From assembly GCA_963793845.1 (NCBI GenBank), contig CAWCBG010000014.1, forward strand, positions 310,001-374,000: 64,000 nucleotides of DNA. Reading direction: 5' to 3'. The position numbers and the translations under genes are program-made. Below the pieces are notes generated by a model. That model ran no database searches. It was given only the letters and a program-made list of their open reading frames with translations, and was not told the origin of the DNA. This DNA comes from CAWCBG01 sp963793845. Its GTDB lineage: Bacteria > Acidobacteriota > Terriglobia > Terriglobales > Acidobacteriaceae. Shown one piece after another: positions 25,141 to 35,382 of the stretch (position 1 is the stretch's first letter; every line of letters starts with the position of its first letter).

Positions 25141-26185
25141 GAGGCTGAGTGGTTGCCTTGTGGATCCATTAGAGCGGCCATTCCCATTTCGGAACTGCTC
25201 CTTCACTTTTCTTCCGAATTCCTTTGGTGCGATTCGCCTGCAGCTTCTAGAATCGAATCTGAGGAAGAGGCAAAGGTGTGTCCGGCAGGCTTCCACCACA
25301 GGTGAGGGCATCATGTGCCGGGGAAGCCAATATGCCTCCACCCTCGCGGAGCGTGCATCGAAATGGCGCAATCAGTTGCCAGTTGTCGGTGGCCAGGTGT
25401 CAGTTTTCCGGGCGGTGCCCGACGACCCGGCCTGCGCGATACTTCCCTGGACTCCGCAGACCAAGCAGCTAACTCTTTTGTTAGGAATATTTTACCTATA
25501 ACTCCTTTATCTGGAATATTTTACGAGGATAGGTGCGCCGGATGGGGCCAAAATCGTCAAAATATGCCAGCTAAGTCCTTATTCCGGAATATTTTACGTG
25601 TAAGTCACACGGGCTCAATATTTTGGCGGGAATTTTTGTCTAAGTTGTTGATTCTACGTAATGGCAGGGGGAGGGGGTATATCGTTATCGGACGTAACTA
25701 AAGTGGTCGTGCCTGGTCCAGCAGTAGCCGACCGACAAAATGCAGGTCCCTCCGCTCGGAGCCTCCGCCTGCGGCGGACGCTCCTCGGTCAGGATGACAG
25801 AACCAGTTGCCGGTTGTCGGTTGTCAGTTGTTAGAGCGGCGAGTTCGGTGGCACCGGCAGAGATTGGTCAGGGCTGGTCGGACCCAAGAGCGAACAGCCG
25901 ATGGGCCAAGAGCGAAGGGCGAAAAGCAAAGGGCGAAATAAGCGAACGCTCCTCGGTCGGGATGACAAAACCTGTTTGTGCCAGTTTGTCAGAACCGCGA
26001 GTTCCACGGCACTAGTAGAAATTGTTTGAGCCTGGTCTGAAAGCTGAAAGCTGACAGCTGAGCAGAGCGAAAAGCGACCCGCGACCCGCGCTCCAACGGC
26101 TGACAGCCAGCTTGGCCGCTATGTCGTATCCGTGTTACTGTGTCGAGCACGTTTTTGAAAATCCAGTGCACGGAGAATCGCATTT
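25141..26185. repeat. Gene-free kilobase with AT/G-rich repeat and degenerate hairpin copies
   Basis: I see no gene. At about 25465-25690 there are three direct copies of GGAATATTTTAC (near 25483, 25514 and 25586). They are followed by 'tctaagttgttgattct' and a G-tract (GGGGGAGGGGG near 25670). A related block lies at 55495-55615. At 25740-25800 and 25940-25975 are degenerate fragments of the 'cattccgac...' type hairpin repeat. Short phrases such as 'cagttgccag/ttgtcggt' recur at 25370, 25800 and 25980, typical of decayed repeats. Confidence 0.6.
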
Positions 26186-26886
26186 ATGGCCGATGACGAC
26201 GAGAGCACATCCGACTCTTCCATGGCGAAAACGAACCCGCTCCTGCCGGCGAGAGTTCTTCCGAGTCCGACACTGAAAAGGAACCAGCTCCGGCGGGCGA
26301 AGGTTCGGACGAAGACAAGCCGCTGGAAGATCCCGACGCAGTCAGCGACAGCTCGGCGGAAACCGACAGTGGCAGCTCTTCCGACGACAGCTCAAGTTCG
26401 TCGGGCAAGCGCGGCAAAGGATCGAGCAACGACAGCAGCGATTCCAGCGAGTCGTCATCGGACGAAAGCTCCTCCGGCGAAGAGAGCGTGCCGCCGCCCA
26501 GCGAGGACGACGTTGCCGGAGCGCTGGCGAAAGCGATGCAGGATCACGATGTGCCGGTCGATGACGACGGCGTGAAGGTAACGTTGTCGGAGCATGGAAT
26601 GTACAACCTGATGGTGCGGCTGGGCGCTGCGGTACGGCCTCTGCCGCAGATTCCCGACGATACCAGCAATCTGGCGCCGGGCAGCGTGGAAGGTGCGCGG
26701 TACCTGTTGCAAGGTGCGGTGCAGATCGTGGGCGACGAGGTGCGAGTCACTATGCGCGTGGTTTCGGTGGAAACCAGCCAGATATTGGAGCAGTCGAAGG
26801 CGGATGGCTCGGGCTCGACGCTCGACGCTATCCAGGGCGCTGCCGGAGACTGTCTCGCCGGGCTGCCCAGCTTGCAGGCGCGATAG
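26186..26886 (+). CDS. Acidic Ser/Asp-rich protein with C-terminal FlgO/TolB-like domain, one-base deletion near the start
   Basis: From about 26222 the frame encodes a tract of roughly 85 residues made almost only of Ser, Asp, Glu and Pro. A C-terminal domain follows (LAKAMQDHDV...) containing VEGARYLLQGAVQIVGDEVR, similar to the N-terminal lobe of FlgO/adenylate-cyclase-associated TolB-like domains. The natural start MADDDESTSDSS (26186) is in another frame; restoring one C near 26220 joins it to HGENEPAPAGESSSES and gives about 233 residues. There is no signal peptide. The acidic linker resembles a phosphorylatable or cation-binding disordered region. Function unknown. Confidence 0.65.
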
Positions 26887-26971
26887 GCCCGTATGAAGGA
26901 AGCCTGCTCGCGTGGGCGGGCTCTCGCAAGCTGCGGGATGTGTGATTGGGATTGCATATAATCGGCCCAGC

Positions 26972-28054
26972 GTGGTGTCCAGCCCTCTCCATCTCAGCCA
27001 GGAAATCAAGCGCCTGGCGAAGCAAGCCGGATTCGATCGGGCCGGCGTTGCCGGAGTAAGCGACAGCGCCGAACATCATTTTTTTCCTGAGTTCATTGCC
27101 CAAGGCCGCGCCGGTGAAATGCAATATCTCGCCGCGCGCAATGATGCCGGCGAATTGAAGCGCGCATCGCTGGCCAACGCCGCGCCTTGGGCTCGAACCG
27201 TAGTTGTCTGTGCGCTGAACTACAACAGCGATCAGCCGTATTCGACGCACGCCGGCGCGACTTCGCAAGGATGGATTTCCCGCTACGCCTGGACCCAGCG
27301 CGATTATCACGAGGTTGTGCTGGCCAAGCTGCGGCAGGTTGAAGCGGGCTTGCTTGAGCTCTGCGCGAGTCAGAAGACCGAGCCTCCGCGAACCTGGTGC
27401 TACGTTGACACTGGACCGCTGATCGAGCGCATCTTCGCCAAGTACGCTGGCATCGGTTGGATCGCGAAGAATACCTGCATCCTGAACCAGGAGCTTGGCT
27501 CGTGGTTGTTTCTCGGCGTGATGCTCACCTCGTTGGCGCTCTCTCCGGACCTGCCTGCGACTGATCGCTGCGGATCGTGCACGCGCTGTCTGGACGCTTG
27601 TCCGACCAATGCGTTTCCCGCGCCGTATGAGCTTGACGCCACCAAGTGCATCTCGTATCTCACCATCGAGAAGCGCGGCCCGATTGCCGAAGAGCTGCGC
27701 CCTGGCATCGGCCGCCAGGTATTCGGCTGCGACATCTGTCAGGATGTGTGTCCGTGGAACCGGAAAGCTCCCGTGACGCAGACTGCCGAGTTGCAGGCTC
27801 GCCCTGAGCTGGTCAATCCCGAGCTTGAGTGGCTGGCGCGAATGAGTCTGGAGGAATTCCGCGAGGTGTTTCGCGGCTCTCCGGTGAAGCGGGCCAAGTT
27901 TAAGGGCCTTCGGCGCAACGTGGCAATCGCGATGGGCAACAGCGGCGAGCAGAGATTCGTTCCGCTGCTGGAGGAACTCAGCCAGGATGACGATTTAACT
28001 GTTGCTGAACACGCGCATTGGGCGCTGGATCGGTTACGATCGGGTAATTCTTAA
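26972..28054 (+). CDS. queG: Epoxyqueuosine reductase
   Basis: QueG performs the last step of queuosine synthesis, reducing epoxyqueuosine in tRNA with a cobalamin cofactor and two 4Fe-4S clusters. The protein has the DUF1730 N-terminal domain (YTDTGPLIER-type segment, here CYVDTGPLIERIFA), the GWIAKNTCILN stretch, and two ferredoxin motifs: CGSCTRCLDACP and, later, CDICQDVCPWN. A HEAT-like C-terminal repeat is present (ends ...WALDRLRSGNS). I prefer GTG 26972 or 26975 as start; the frame is open back to 26912. The gene is followed by a MarR gene after about 20 bp. Confidence 0.92.
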   Translation: MVSSPLHLSQEIKRLAKQAGFDRAGVAGVSDSAEHHFFPEFIAQGRAGEMQYLAARNDAGELKRASLANAAPWARTVVVCALNYNSDQPYSTHAGATSQGWISRYAWTQRDYHEVVLAKLRQVEAGLLELCASQKTEPPRTWCYVDTGPLIERIFAKYAGIGWIAKNTCILNQELGSWLFLGVMLTSLALSPDLPATDRCGSCTRCLDACPTNAFPAPYELDATKCISYLTIEKRGPIAEELRPGIGRQVFGCDICQDVCPWNRKAPVTQTAELQARPELVNPELEWLARMSLEEFREVFRGSPVKRAKFKGLRRNVAIAMGNSGEQRFVPLLEELSQDDDLTVAEHAHWALDRLRSGNS

Positions 28055-28075
28055 TGCCGTTCACACGATTTCCGT

Positions 28076-28609
28076 GTGACAACAGCGCCGATTGTGGCTA
28101 TAACAGACGGGATGACCGAAGCTCTGAGCCGCCGACTGCAGCAGCCGCACTTCTCCTCCGCCGCACAAGAGGCGCTCCTCAGCCTGCTGGTGGCGGCGAA
28201 CGCCATGAATGATGTGATGGACGGCGTTTGCAGCAAGCATGGCATTACCCGGCCACAATACAACGTGCTGCGGATTCTCCGCGGCGTACATCCCGAAGGT
28301 CACGCGCGCTGCGAGATCGCCCGTCGCATGGTCGACCGCGCTCCCGATGTCACCCGGCTGGTGGATCGCCTGCAGGCGGCCGGCCTGGTCAAGCGCAAAC
28401 GGGGACGCAGCGATCAGCGCCAGGCGATGACCTGTATCACCGCTAAAGGATTGAAGTTGCTGGAGACTATGCACCCGGAAATCGAGGCCCATGTGGATGG
28501 TCTCGTGGGCCGCCTGGGCGAGGCGGACTGCCGGGAGTTAAGCCGCTTGTGCGCCCTCATCTTCGACGATGACCGGCGCGATCTCGCCACCTCTGGCTGC
28601 CGGGAATAA
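28076..28609 (+). CDS. MarR-family transcriptional regulator
   Basis: The protein of up to 177 residues has a MarR winged-helix core (TRPQYNVLRILRGVHPEGH, then CEIARRMVDRAPDVTRLVDR as recognition helix, then wing KRGRSDQRQAMTCITAKG). It starts at GTG 28076 or more likely ATG 28112, since the first 12 residues are atypical. It lies 21 bp after queG and may be co-transcribed with it. Its target is unknown; no palindromic operator was obvious next to it. Confidence 0.8.
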   Translation: MTTAPIVAITDGMTEALSRRLQQPHFSSAAQEALLSLLVAANAMNDVMDGVCSKHGITRPQYNVLRILRGVHPEGHARCEIARRMVDRAPDVTRLVDRLQAAGLVKRKRGRSDQRQAMTCITAKGLKLLETMHPEIEAHVDGLVGRLGEADCRELSRLCALIFDDDRRDLATSGCRE

Positions 28610-28713
28610 GACGCCCTATAGCTGGGACCGACCGAGCCGAGGCGCCTTTAGAGCGAGAAACAATGCGCCATCGCGGCCGCCACTTGCTTCCGCGTTACTG
28701 ATTTGCGCGCGCA

Positions 28714-29868
28714 TTATTCGGGATAAAGTTTGCCGTTGCGCAGTCGGAATCTCAGGCCACGCCACTCGACGCTATTGCCGGCGAAGCTGGCGATCCAGAC
28801 GGCCAAGGCGATCGCGTCGCGAACCGGAATCAGCCACCAGTCGCGCAGTATCTGGCGATCCCCTAAGATGGACACTCCGCAATTGAACGCGGCGATCAGA
28901 CGCGATGCGGCAGTCGCGGCAAGAATGGCCCAGGTCCACCAGGCGTGCGGCTGGACAGCTACAGCCAGAATCGCCCAGGCGAGTCCGAAGGCCACGATCA
29001 GTCCAAAGTACTGAGCCCGCCGGCGATCCTTCACATTGCGGGCCCAGCGCAACTGGTGCACCCAGAAATCGCGGAAGCTGTAATCTGGCAGAGCGGTCTC
29101 GACCACCGCATCCGGCAACTCGATGCGGAAGCCCGCCGCTGAGGCGCGCGCGCCCAGTTCGTAGTCGTCACCCAGATGATCGACCAGCGGCTCGAAGCCG
29201 CCGATCGCGCGCAGGACTGTTTTGGTCGTTGCGATAGTTGCGCCGAGCCCGAAGCGGATGCCATGTTCCATCTCGCGCGCCACCAACACTCCGCCCATGA
29301 AGTCGGTACTGATGCCCAGCGCTTCGAGCTTCGAGGCCAGCGTCGTTCCCGCCAGCCCGCGATAGAGGGTGGTTGTCATTCCCACAGTGCTGTCGGCAAA
29401 GGGCGCCATCACGCGCCGCAGATAGTCAGGCGCGACCAGGATGTCGCTGTCATTAATCAGCACATGCTCGTAGCGCGCTTGCGGCAACATCTGCGCCAGG
29501 TTGCTGACCTTGCCATTCAGCCCCAACGGTTGTGGACAATGCACAATCCGCAACTGGACGTTGGGAAATTCCTCCTGCAGCTTGCTCACCAACGCGAGCG
29601 CCGGGTCTGTAAGATCGCTGACCCCGAACAGAACTTCGTACTCGCCGTAGTCGAGCAGGCAATGGCTGCGAAAGGCGGCATACATATGCGGGTCAACGCC
29701 CTTGAGCGATTTCAGAATGCTCACCGGAGGAGCGAAGCCATCGTTCGGCGTCTTCGGCATTTCACGGCGATAGCGTCCGGCAGCCCAGATGCACAGGCCA
29801 TAGTAGGCTGCGCCGCCCAGGGCGAGCAGGGAGAAGACTGCCGCGATAGCTGTGAACAGCAGAGCCAT
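28714..29868 (-). CDS. hpnI: HpnI-like ceramide-glucosyltransferase-type glycosyltransferase
   Basis: The 384-residue membrane glycosyltransferase is of family GT21. An N-terminal membrane helix comes first, then the GT-A domain with PPVSILKSLKG, DSD (nucleotide-sugar/metal site, about residue 142), the acceptor aspartate in GDDYELG and the Q-x-x-R-W motif HQLRWARN. Two or more C-terminal membrane helices follow. The closest named family is HpnI, which adds N-acetylglucosamine to bacteriohopanetetrol in hopanoid lipid synthesis. No hpnJ or hpnK neighbours are present in the window, so the acceptor is uncertain. It is convergent with the MarR gene. Confidence 0.8.
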   Translation of the reverse strand: MALLFTAIAAVFSLLALGGAAYYGLCIWAAGRYRREMPKTPNDGFAPPVSILKSLKGVDPHMYAAFRSHCLLDYGEYEVLFGVSDLTDPALALVSKLQEEFPNVQLRIVHCPQPLGLNGKVSNLAQMLPQARYEHVLINDSDILVAPDYLRRVMAPFADSTVGMTTTLYRGLAGTTLASKLEALGISTDFMGGVLVAREMEHGIRFGLGATIATTKTVLRAIGGFEPLVDHLGDDYELGARASAAGFRIELPDAVVETALPDYSFRDFWVHQLRWARNVKDRRRAQYFGLIVAFGLAWAILAVAVQPHAWWTWAILAATAASRLIAAFNCGVSILGDRQILRDWWLIPVRDAIALAVWIASFAGNSVEWRGLRFRLRNGKLYPE

Positions 29869-29902
29869 GAGGAGCCGTTCAGATTAGCAGAGTGGGCGGC
29901 CG

Positions 29903-31162
29903 CTACTCGTAGCGAAGTGCTTCGATAGGGTCGAGATTCGCCGCTTTCCAGGCAGGATAAATGCCGAAGACCAGTCCAATCGCGGCCGACACGCCGGTCG
30001 CGGTCAGCACCCAGGCGAGCGACAGGCTGGCGGGCAGCGACGGAAAAACCAGCGGCACCATGACGGTCAGCAGACCTCCGACCGCAATGCCGAGAACGCC
30101 GCCGATGGCAGTCAGGGTCATGGCTTCGAGAGTGAACTGCAGCAGCACGTCGCGCTTGCGCGCCCCGATGGCTTTGCGTACGCCGATCTCGCGGGTACGT
30201 TCGGTCACCGAGACCAGCATGATGTTCATCACTCCAACGCCGCCCACGATCAGTGCGACACTCGACACCGCGAACATGAAGATGAAGATGCCGCCCGTAA
30301 GCTGGTTCCAGACGTCGCTCAGCGCGTCCTGGCCGAACACCGCGAAATTATCCGGCTGGTTGGGCGCGAGGTGGCGCCGCCGGCGAAGCAGTGCGCGCAT
30401 TTCGTCCATCGTGGTGTCCAGGTCTTTGTGCGAAGTCGACTTCACGGTGATCCAGTGTTGCTTCACCTCGGGATGCAGCTTGTGCACGGTGGAGATCGGC
30501 ATGCGCACGATATTGTCCTCCGGATTGGAGCCGCCCCCGAACGCCGCTTTCCGCTTGGCCATCACGCCGATTACCTGGAACAACTCGCCCTCGATGTTGA
30601 CTTCTTTGCCGATGGGATCTTCGTCCTCGAACAGCTTCTGTGCCGCGTCGTATCCCAGGACCGCCACCGCGCTATGGTGGTCGTCTTCCGTTTCGGTGAA
30701 CCAGCGCCCCTTAATGATCGTCAGATCGTCGGTCTGCATGGTCGCCGGAAGATTTCCGTCGATGATGGTGTTCTTGGTCTTGCGACCTTCATACTTTACG
30801 GCGAAGGTTCCGGTGCCGAACTGGGGCTGCACGATACGCAGGCTGGCGGTGACGTATTTCACGTGCGGCAGATCGCGCATGGCGAGCGCGTCATCGAGGG
30901 TCAACTCCTTGCGGTTGAGTAACTCGGTGCTGGGGCGTCCAAAGGTGAAGGGAGAGAAGTGGAACGCGTACACCACGTCCGACCCCATGTCCTTGAGCAT
31001 ATCCTGCACATTGGAGTTGAGGCCGCGCACCACCGACGAGATCACGATCACCATCATGACCCCGATGACGATGCCAAGCACGGTCAGGCCCGACCGCATC
31101 TTGTTCTTGACGATCGTCTCCAGCGCCATGCGGAGGATCTCTTTGTAATCGCTTCGGCGCAT
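29903..31162 (-). CDS. MacB-like ABC transporter permease (paralogue 1)
   Basis: The 419-residue protein begins MRRSDYKEILRMALETIVKNKMRSG. It has the FtsX/MacB layout: one membrane helix (about residues 24-45), a large periplasmic MacB_PCD domain (46-285), then three helices with the family motif GGVGVMNIMLVSVTERTREIG between them. The C-terminus is PAWKAANLDPIEALRYE. No ATPase domain is fused. I chose ATG 31162; the frame extends 20 codons further but overlaps the end of the next gene. It is nearly a duplicate of the gene at 31174-32434, only 11 bp upstream, so both are in one operon. MacB-like proteins act as mechanotransmitters for export or lipoprotein handling. Confidence 0.88.
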   Translation of the reverse strand: MRRSDYKEILRMALETIVKNKMRSGLTVLGIVIGVMMVIVISSVVRGLNSNVQDMLKDMGSDVVYAFHFSPFTFGRPSTELLNRKELTLDDALAMRDLPHVKYVTASLRIVQPQFGTGTFAVKYEGRKTKNTIIDGNLPATMQTDDLTIIKGRWFTETEDDHHSAVAVLGYDAAQKLFEDEDPIGKEVNIEGELFQVIGVMAKRKAAFGGGSNPEDNIVRMPISTVHKLHPEVKQHWITVKSTSHKDLDTTMDEMRALLRRRRHLAPNQPDNFAVFGQDALSDVWNQLTGGIFIFMFAVSSVALIVGGVGVMNIMLVSVTERTREIGVRKAIGARKRDVLLQFTLEAMTLTAIGGVLGIAVGGLLTVMVPLVFPSLPASLSLAWVLTATGVSAAIGLVFGIYPAWKAANLDPIEALRYE

Positions 31163-31173
31163 CTTGCAGAATC

Positions 31174-32434
31174 CTACTCGTAGCGCAAAGCTTCGATGGG
31201 GTCGAGATTGGCCGCCTTCCACGCGGGATAGATCCCGAACACCAATCCAATCGCGGCTGACACGGTAGTCGCGGTCAGCACCCAGGCCAGGGACAGACTC
31301 GCCGGCAGCGACGGGAACACCAGCGGCACCAGCGCGGTCAGGATCCCGCCGATGAGGATGCCCAGCACTCCGCCGACAGCCGTCAGGGTGATCGCTTCCA
31401 GGGTGAACTGGAGCAGCACATCGCGCTTGCGCGCTCCGATGGCCTTGCGCACGCCGATCTCGCGGGTTCGCTCCGTCACCGACACCAGCATGATATTCAT
31501 CACGCCGACGCCACCAACGATCAGCGCAACGCTCGACACGGCAAACATGAAGACGAAAATTCCGCCGGTGAGCTGGTTCCAGACGTCAGTCAGAGAGTCC
31601 TGGCCAAAGACTGCGAAATTGTCAGGCTGATTGGGCGCGAGGTGACGCCGCCGCCGCAACAGCGCCCGCATCTCGTCCATGGCCTTGGGAATGTCATCGT
31701 GAGACGTAGCCTTGACGCTGATCCAGTGCTGCTTCAATTCAGGGTGCAGCTTGTGGAAGGTAGCGATGGGGAAGTACACGATGTTGTCTTCCGGATTGGA
31801 GCCGTTGCCGAAGGCCGCTTTGCGCTTGGCCAGAATTCCAATCACCTGGAACAGCTCGCCTTCGATGTTGATTTCCTTCCCGATCGGGTCCTCGTGTTCA
31901 AACAGCTTGTCGGAGGTGTCGATGCCCAGCACGATCACGGGACTGCGATGCTCGTTATCGGTCTCGGTGAACCAGCGGCCTTTCTCCAGCTTCAGATCGA
32001 ACACATCCATCGTAGCTGGGCAGGTCGCCGTCGAGGATGGTGTTCTTGCTCTTGCGGCCCTCGTATTTCACCGCATACGAGCCGGTGCCAAACTGCGGCA
32101 ATACCAGCCGCACGCCGTCGGTGACGGCCTTCACATGTGGCAGATCTTTCATGGCCAAGGCGTCGTCGAGGGTCAACTCCTTGCGGTTGAGCATCTCCGT
32201 GGTGGGACGCCCGAAGGTGAAGGGCTGAATATGGAAGGCGAAAATGATATCGGATCCCATGTCCTTGACCATGCCCTCCACATTGGAGTTCAAGCCGCGC
32301 ACCACCGACGAGATGACGATCACCATCATCACGCCAATCACAATGCCCAGCACGGTCAGGCCGGATCGCATTTTGTTCTTGGCGATCGTCTCCAGCGCCA
32401 TGCGGAGAATCTCTTTGTAGTCGCTGCGACGCAT
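31174..32434 (-). CDS. MacB-like ABC transporter permease (paralogue 2), split by a one-base insertion
   Basis: This gene is very similar to its downstream neighbour: it starts MRRSDYKEILRMALETIAKNKMRSG and ends with the same PAWKAANLDPIEALRYE. The frame breaks at 32014. Removing one base makes DGDLPS-TMDVFDLKLEKGRWF continuous, matching the paralogue's LPATMQTDDLTIIKGRWF, and gives 419 residues. Without that correction the N-terminal helix and the C-terminal three-helix part would be separate. Tandem duplication with continued high identity suggests a recent duplication or gene conversion. Confidence 0.87.
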
Positions 32435-32504
32435 AATGGATGGTTATCGATTGCTACAACGCTGATTGTTTACCAAGGGGCCTTGTCATCCGTAGCCTGC
32501 GAAT

Positions 32505-32596
32505 TATCATCACGAGCGCAGCGAGGGATCTGCTGTTACCACGCAGCGGCGCAACTTTAATGAAAAAGCAGATGCCTCGCTACGCTCGTCATGACA
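32505..32596. repeat. Long imperfect hairpin element
   Basis: Left arm 'tatcatcacgagcgcagcg' with 'agggatctgctgtt', right arm 'aaaagcagatgcctcgctacg' region ending 'ctcgtcatgaca' at 32596. It belongs to the hairpin family described at 20232 and 22819 and sits between two permease genes. Confidence 0.7.
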
Positions 32597-32614
32597 ATCG
32601 GAAGTGCCCGCCAC

Positions 32615-33844
32615 TCACAACTCAAACCGCAATGCCGTGATCGGGTCCAGCTTGGCGGCCTTCCGTGCCGGATAAACCCCGAAGAAAATCCCCACGCTGG
32701 CGGACACCACGAGCCCGGCGACGATGGCCCATCCTTTGATTGCGGAGGGCATACCGATCGCGAGCGTCACCACTTTGGCGATGCCGACTCCACCGGCAAC
32801 CCCGATCAGCCCGCCGATGATCGCCATGGTGACCGACTCGATCAGGAACTGGCGCAACACGTCGCGCGGCCGCGCTCCCAGGGCTTTGCGTATGCCGATC
32901 TCACGCGTGCGCTCGGTGACCGATACCAGCATGATGTTCATGATCACGATGCCGCCGACGATCAGCGAAATCGACGCAATCACGATCATGACAATGAAGA
33001 ACGTGCCGCTGAGGTCGGCCCAGATGGAAAGGAAGCTCTGGTTGGTCTCAATTACGAAGCTGTCCTTCTCGCCGACGCGGTCATGCCGTCGTGAACGCAG
33101 CACAACCCGCATCTGGTCAATGGCCTGCTCGAGCGGTGCGCCCACATCGTAAGCTTTGCCCCAGATGCTGAGACTGTTGTGGCTGCCGTAGGCCTTGAAC
33201 CAGGAAGCAATAGGCATGATGACGTAGTTATCGCGGCTCTGCCCGAGCGTCTTGCCTTCCTTCTTGCCGACGCCGATCACGCGATATTCCCTGCCGTCGA
33301 CCCGGATTTCCTTGCCCAGCGGATCGGTGTCGCCCAGCAGGTTCTCGCGGATATCCTGTCCAATGATCACCACTGCCGCGGTTGCGGACTCGTCCGTCTG
33401 ATTCAGCATCCGTCCCGCTACAAGGTCGAGGTCATAGATCTGGGCCATGCTGGGACTCCAGCCGCGAACGACGGTGTCGGTGCTGTTCTGGGTGCCATAC
33501 GCCACGTTGCCGGTAAAATTCCGCACCGCCGCTCCCACGATCTTGCAGGCACTGCACCCCTCGGCCACGGCCTGGTACTCATCCATGGTGATGTCTTTGC
33601 GCTTGTTGCCCTCGATGAACTCGTCGACGTCGGTCACCACGTTGGGCAGCTTGCTGACAATGAAAACGTCCGCCCCGAGATTGAAGATCTTCTCGGCCAC
33701 GTAGCCGTTGATGCCGTTGACGAAGGTCACCACCGCGATGACCGCCGCCACTCCGATGACCACGCCCAGCAGCGTAAGTACGGAGCGCAGCTTGTTCGCC
33801 CACAGCGACAGCAGGGCTATGCGGATGGCTTCAGAGATGTTCAT
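32615..33844 (-). CDS. MacB-like ABC transporter permease (paralogue 3)
   Basis: The 409-residue protein has the same fold: MNISEAIRIALLSLWANKLRSVLTLLGVVIGV with the first membrane helix, a periplasmic domain (about 45-280) containing two cysteines in CSACK, then GGIVIMNIMLVSVTERTREIGIRKALGARPRDVLRQF and the ending DPITALRFEL. It is more divergent from paralogues 1 and 2 than they are from each other. No ABC ATPase is encoded next to it. It is transcribed away from paralogue 4, so 33845-34036 is a divergent promoter region. Confidence 0.88.
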   Translation of the reverse strand: MNISEAIRIALLSLWANKLRSVLTLLGVVIGVAAVIAVVTFVNGINGYVAEKIFNLGADVFIVSKLPNVVTDVDEFIEGNKRKDITMDEYQAVAEGCSACKIVGAAVRNFTGNVAYGTQNSTDTVVRGWSPSMAQIYDLDLVAGRMLNQTDESATAAVVIIGQDIRENLLGDTDPLGKEIRVDGREYRVIGVGKKEGKTLGQSRDNYVIMPIASWFKAYGSHNSLSIWGKAYDVGAPLEQAIDQMRVVLRSRRHDRVGEKDSFVIETNQSFLSIWADLSGTFFIVMIVIASISLIVGGIVIMNIMLVSVTERTREIGIRKALGARPRDVLRQFLIESVTMAIIGGLIGVAGGVGIAKVVTLAIGMPSAIKGWAIVAGLVVSASVGIFFGVYPARKAAKLDPITALRFEL

Positions 33845-34036
33845 ATCTTCCGATGCAAAACTGCGAGAATACTCGCCTTCTTTGGACGCCTGGGAATGGC
33901 TTTAGTTTACAGGGCTTTTCGACCAGGGCCAATCCAGTGCGCGATCGCTGGGAAGTTCTTGCCCCACGTGAGCGTTGACCGGAAGGTTTAAACTAACTCC
34001 ACGCCAGGTTGAGGGCTCGAGGTCATTTACCATCCC

Positions 34037-35353
34037 ATGTCTGTCAGAGACGTGCAAGGTCCAGCCGCTGTGACTGCTCTTGCAAGATCGCCTTCCCGCC
34101 GTGCTGCAGAGAGGCGTGCGCTCCGGGGTCACATCTTCCGCGAGCCTACCATGATTGCGCTGCAGACCATGCGTGCTCACAAGCTGCGCTCGTTCCTGAT
34201 GCTGCTGGGCGTCATCCTCTCGGTTTCGACCCTCATCCTGGTGGTGGCGCTCATTAGCGGCATGAACGGCTACTTTGCCGACCGGGTGGCGAATCTCGGA
34301 TCGAATGTATTCATCGTCAACAAAATGGGGGTCATCAGCGACTCTCAGGCCTACGTCAAGGCCCTTCGGCGTAACCGAGACATCACCTGGGAAGATTATG
34401 AGGCTCTGCGCGACGGGCTGAAGCTGCCGCGCGCCGTCGGGGTGCAGGTCAACAACAATGGCATGGTTCGCTCCGAACGGCAGAGTCTGGAAGATGTCAG
34501 TATCCGCGGCGTCACCGCTAACATGGGCGACATCGATACCGTGGAGCCGACGGTGGGTCGCTACATCAGCGATAGCGACAACCAGCATCACGCCATGGTG
34601 ACCATGGTCGGCTCCGAGGTGGCGAGCAAGCTGTTTCCCGATGCCGAAGCGCTCGGCAAGACGGTGGCCATCGATGGGCAGGAGTTCACCGTCATCGGAG
34701 TGGCCAAGCCCGTTGGCACCGTCTTCGGCCAGTCGCAGGACAATTTCGCCTATGTGCCAATCGAAAGTTGGATGAAGCTTTATGGCCGCAATAAGTCGCT
34801 GTCGATTCGTGTGCAGGCGCAGGGGGCCGAGTGGATGGCGCGAACCCGCGAGGAGGCTCGCGTGATGATGCGCGCCCGCCGCCATCTGGGACCAGACGAC
34901 AAGGACAATTTCGGCATGGTGGCCAGCGACAATCTGATGGAACTGTGGCAGAACCTGACGGGCACACTGGCGTCGGGCATGGTGGGCCTGGTGTCGATCT
35001 TCCTCGTGATTGGGGGCGTGGTCATCATGAACGTGATGCTGGCGTCGGTCACCGAGCGCACCCGCGAGATCGGTATTCGCAAATCGCTGGGGGCGAAACG
35101 ACGTGACATCTTGCTGCAGTTCCTGGTCGAGTCCACGGTCATGGCGCTGGTGGGTGGCGCGATAGGTGTTCTGATCGCGTGGATTCTTTCCGTGATCGTG
35201 CGTAATACCACGCCGGTGCCCATGGCAGTGCCGGTCACGGCGGTGGTTGTGTCCATCGTGATCTCGTCAGCTGTGGGAATGTTCTTCGGCGTGTACCCGG
35301 CACGAAAGGCGGCGCGGTTGGACCCGATCGAGGCGCTGCGCTTCGAGGCATAG
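34037..35353 (+). CDS. MacB-like ABC transporter permease (paralogue 4)
   Basis: The protein of up to 438 residues has the core MIALQTMRAHKLRSFLMLLGVILSV (helix 1), a periplasmic MacB_PCD domain, then GGVVIMNVMLASVTERTREIGIRKSLGAKRRDILLQF and an end DPIEALRFEA. The ATG at 34037 gives a 38-residue leader of odd composition. A start at ATG 34151 would omit the short amphipathic stretch usually present before helix 1, so the true start is unclear. Divergent from paralogue 3 and followed by paralogue 5 on the same strand. Confidence 0.85.
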   Translation: MSVRDVQGPAAVTALARSPSRRAAERRALRGHIFREPTMIALQTMRAHKLRSFLMLLGVILSVSTLILVVALISGMNGYFADRVANLGSNVFIVNKMGVISDSQAYVKALRRNRDITWEDYEALRDGLKLPRAVGVQVNNNGMVRSERQSLEDVSIRGVTANMGDIDTVEPTVGRYISDSDNQHHAMVTMVGSEVASKLFPDAEALGKTVAIDGQEFTVIGVAKPVGTVFGQSQDNFAYVPIESWMKLYGRNKSLSIRVQAQGAEWMARTREEARVMMRARRHLGPDDKDNFGMVASDNLMELWQNLTGTLASGMVGLVSIFLVIGGVVIMNVMLASVTERTREIGIRKSLGAKRRDILLQFLVESTVMALVGGAIGVLIAWILSVIVRNTTPVPMAVPVTAVVVSIVISSAVGMFFGVYPARKAARLDPIEALRFEA

Positions 35354-35382
35354 GGGGTTGCGGTTGAACAGACTGCGTTTTT

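Noticed and set aside
29961..31148. A 395-codon open frame antisense to permease paralogue 1
   Set aside because: Ser/Thr/Met-rich nonsense composition that mirrors the permease codons; the same shadow recurs opposite paralogues 2 and 3.
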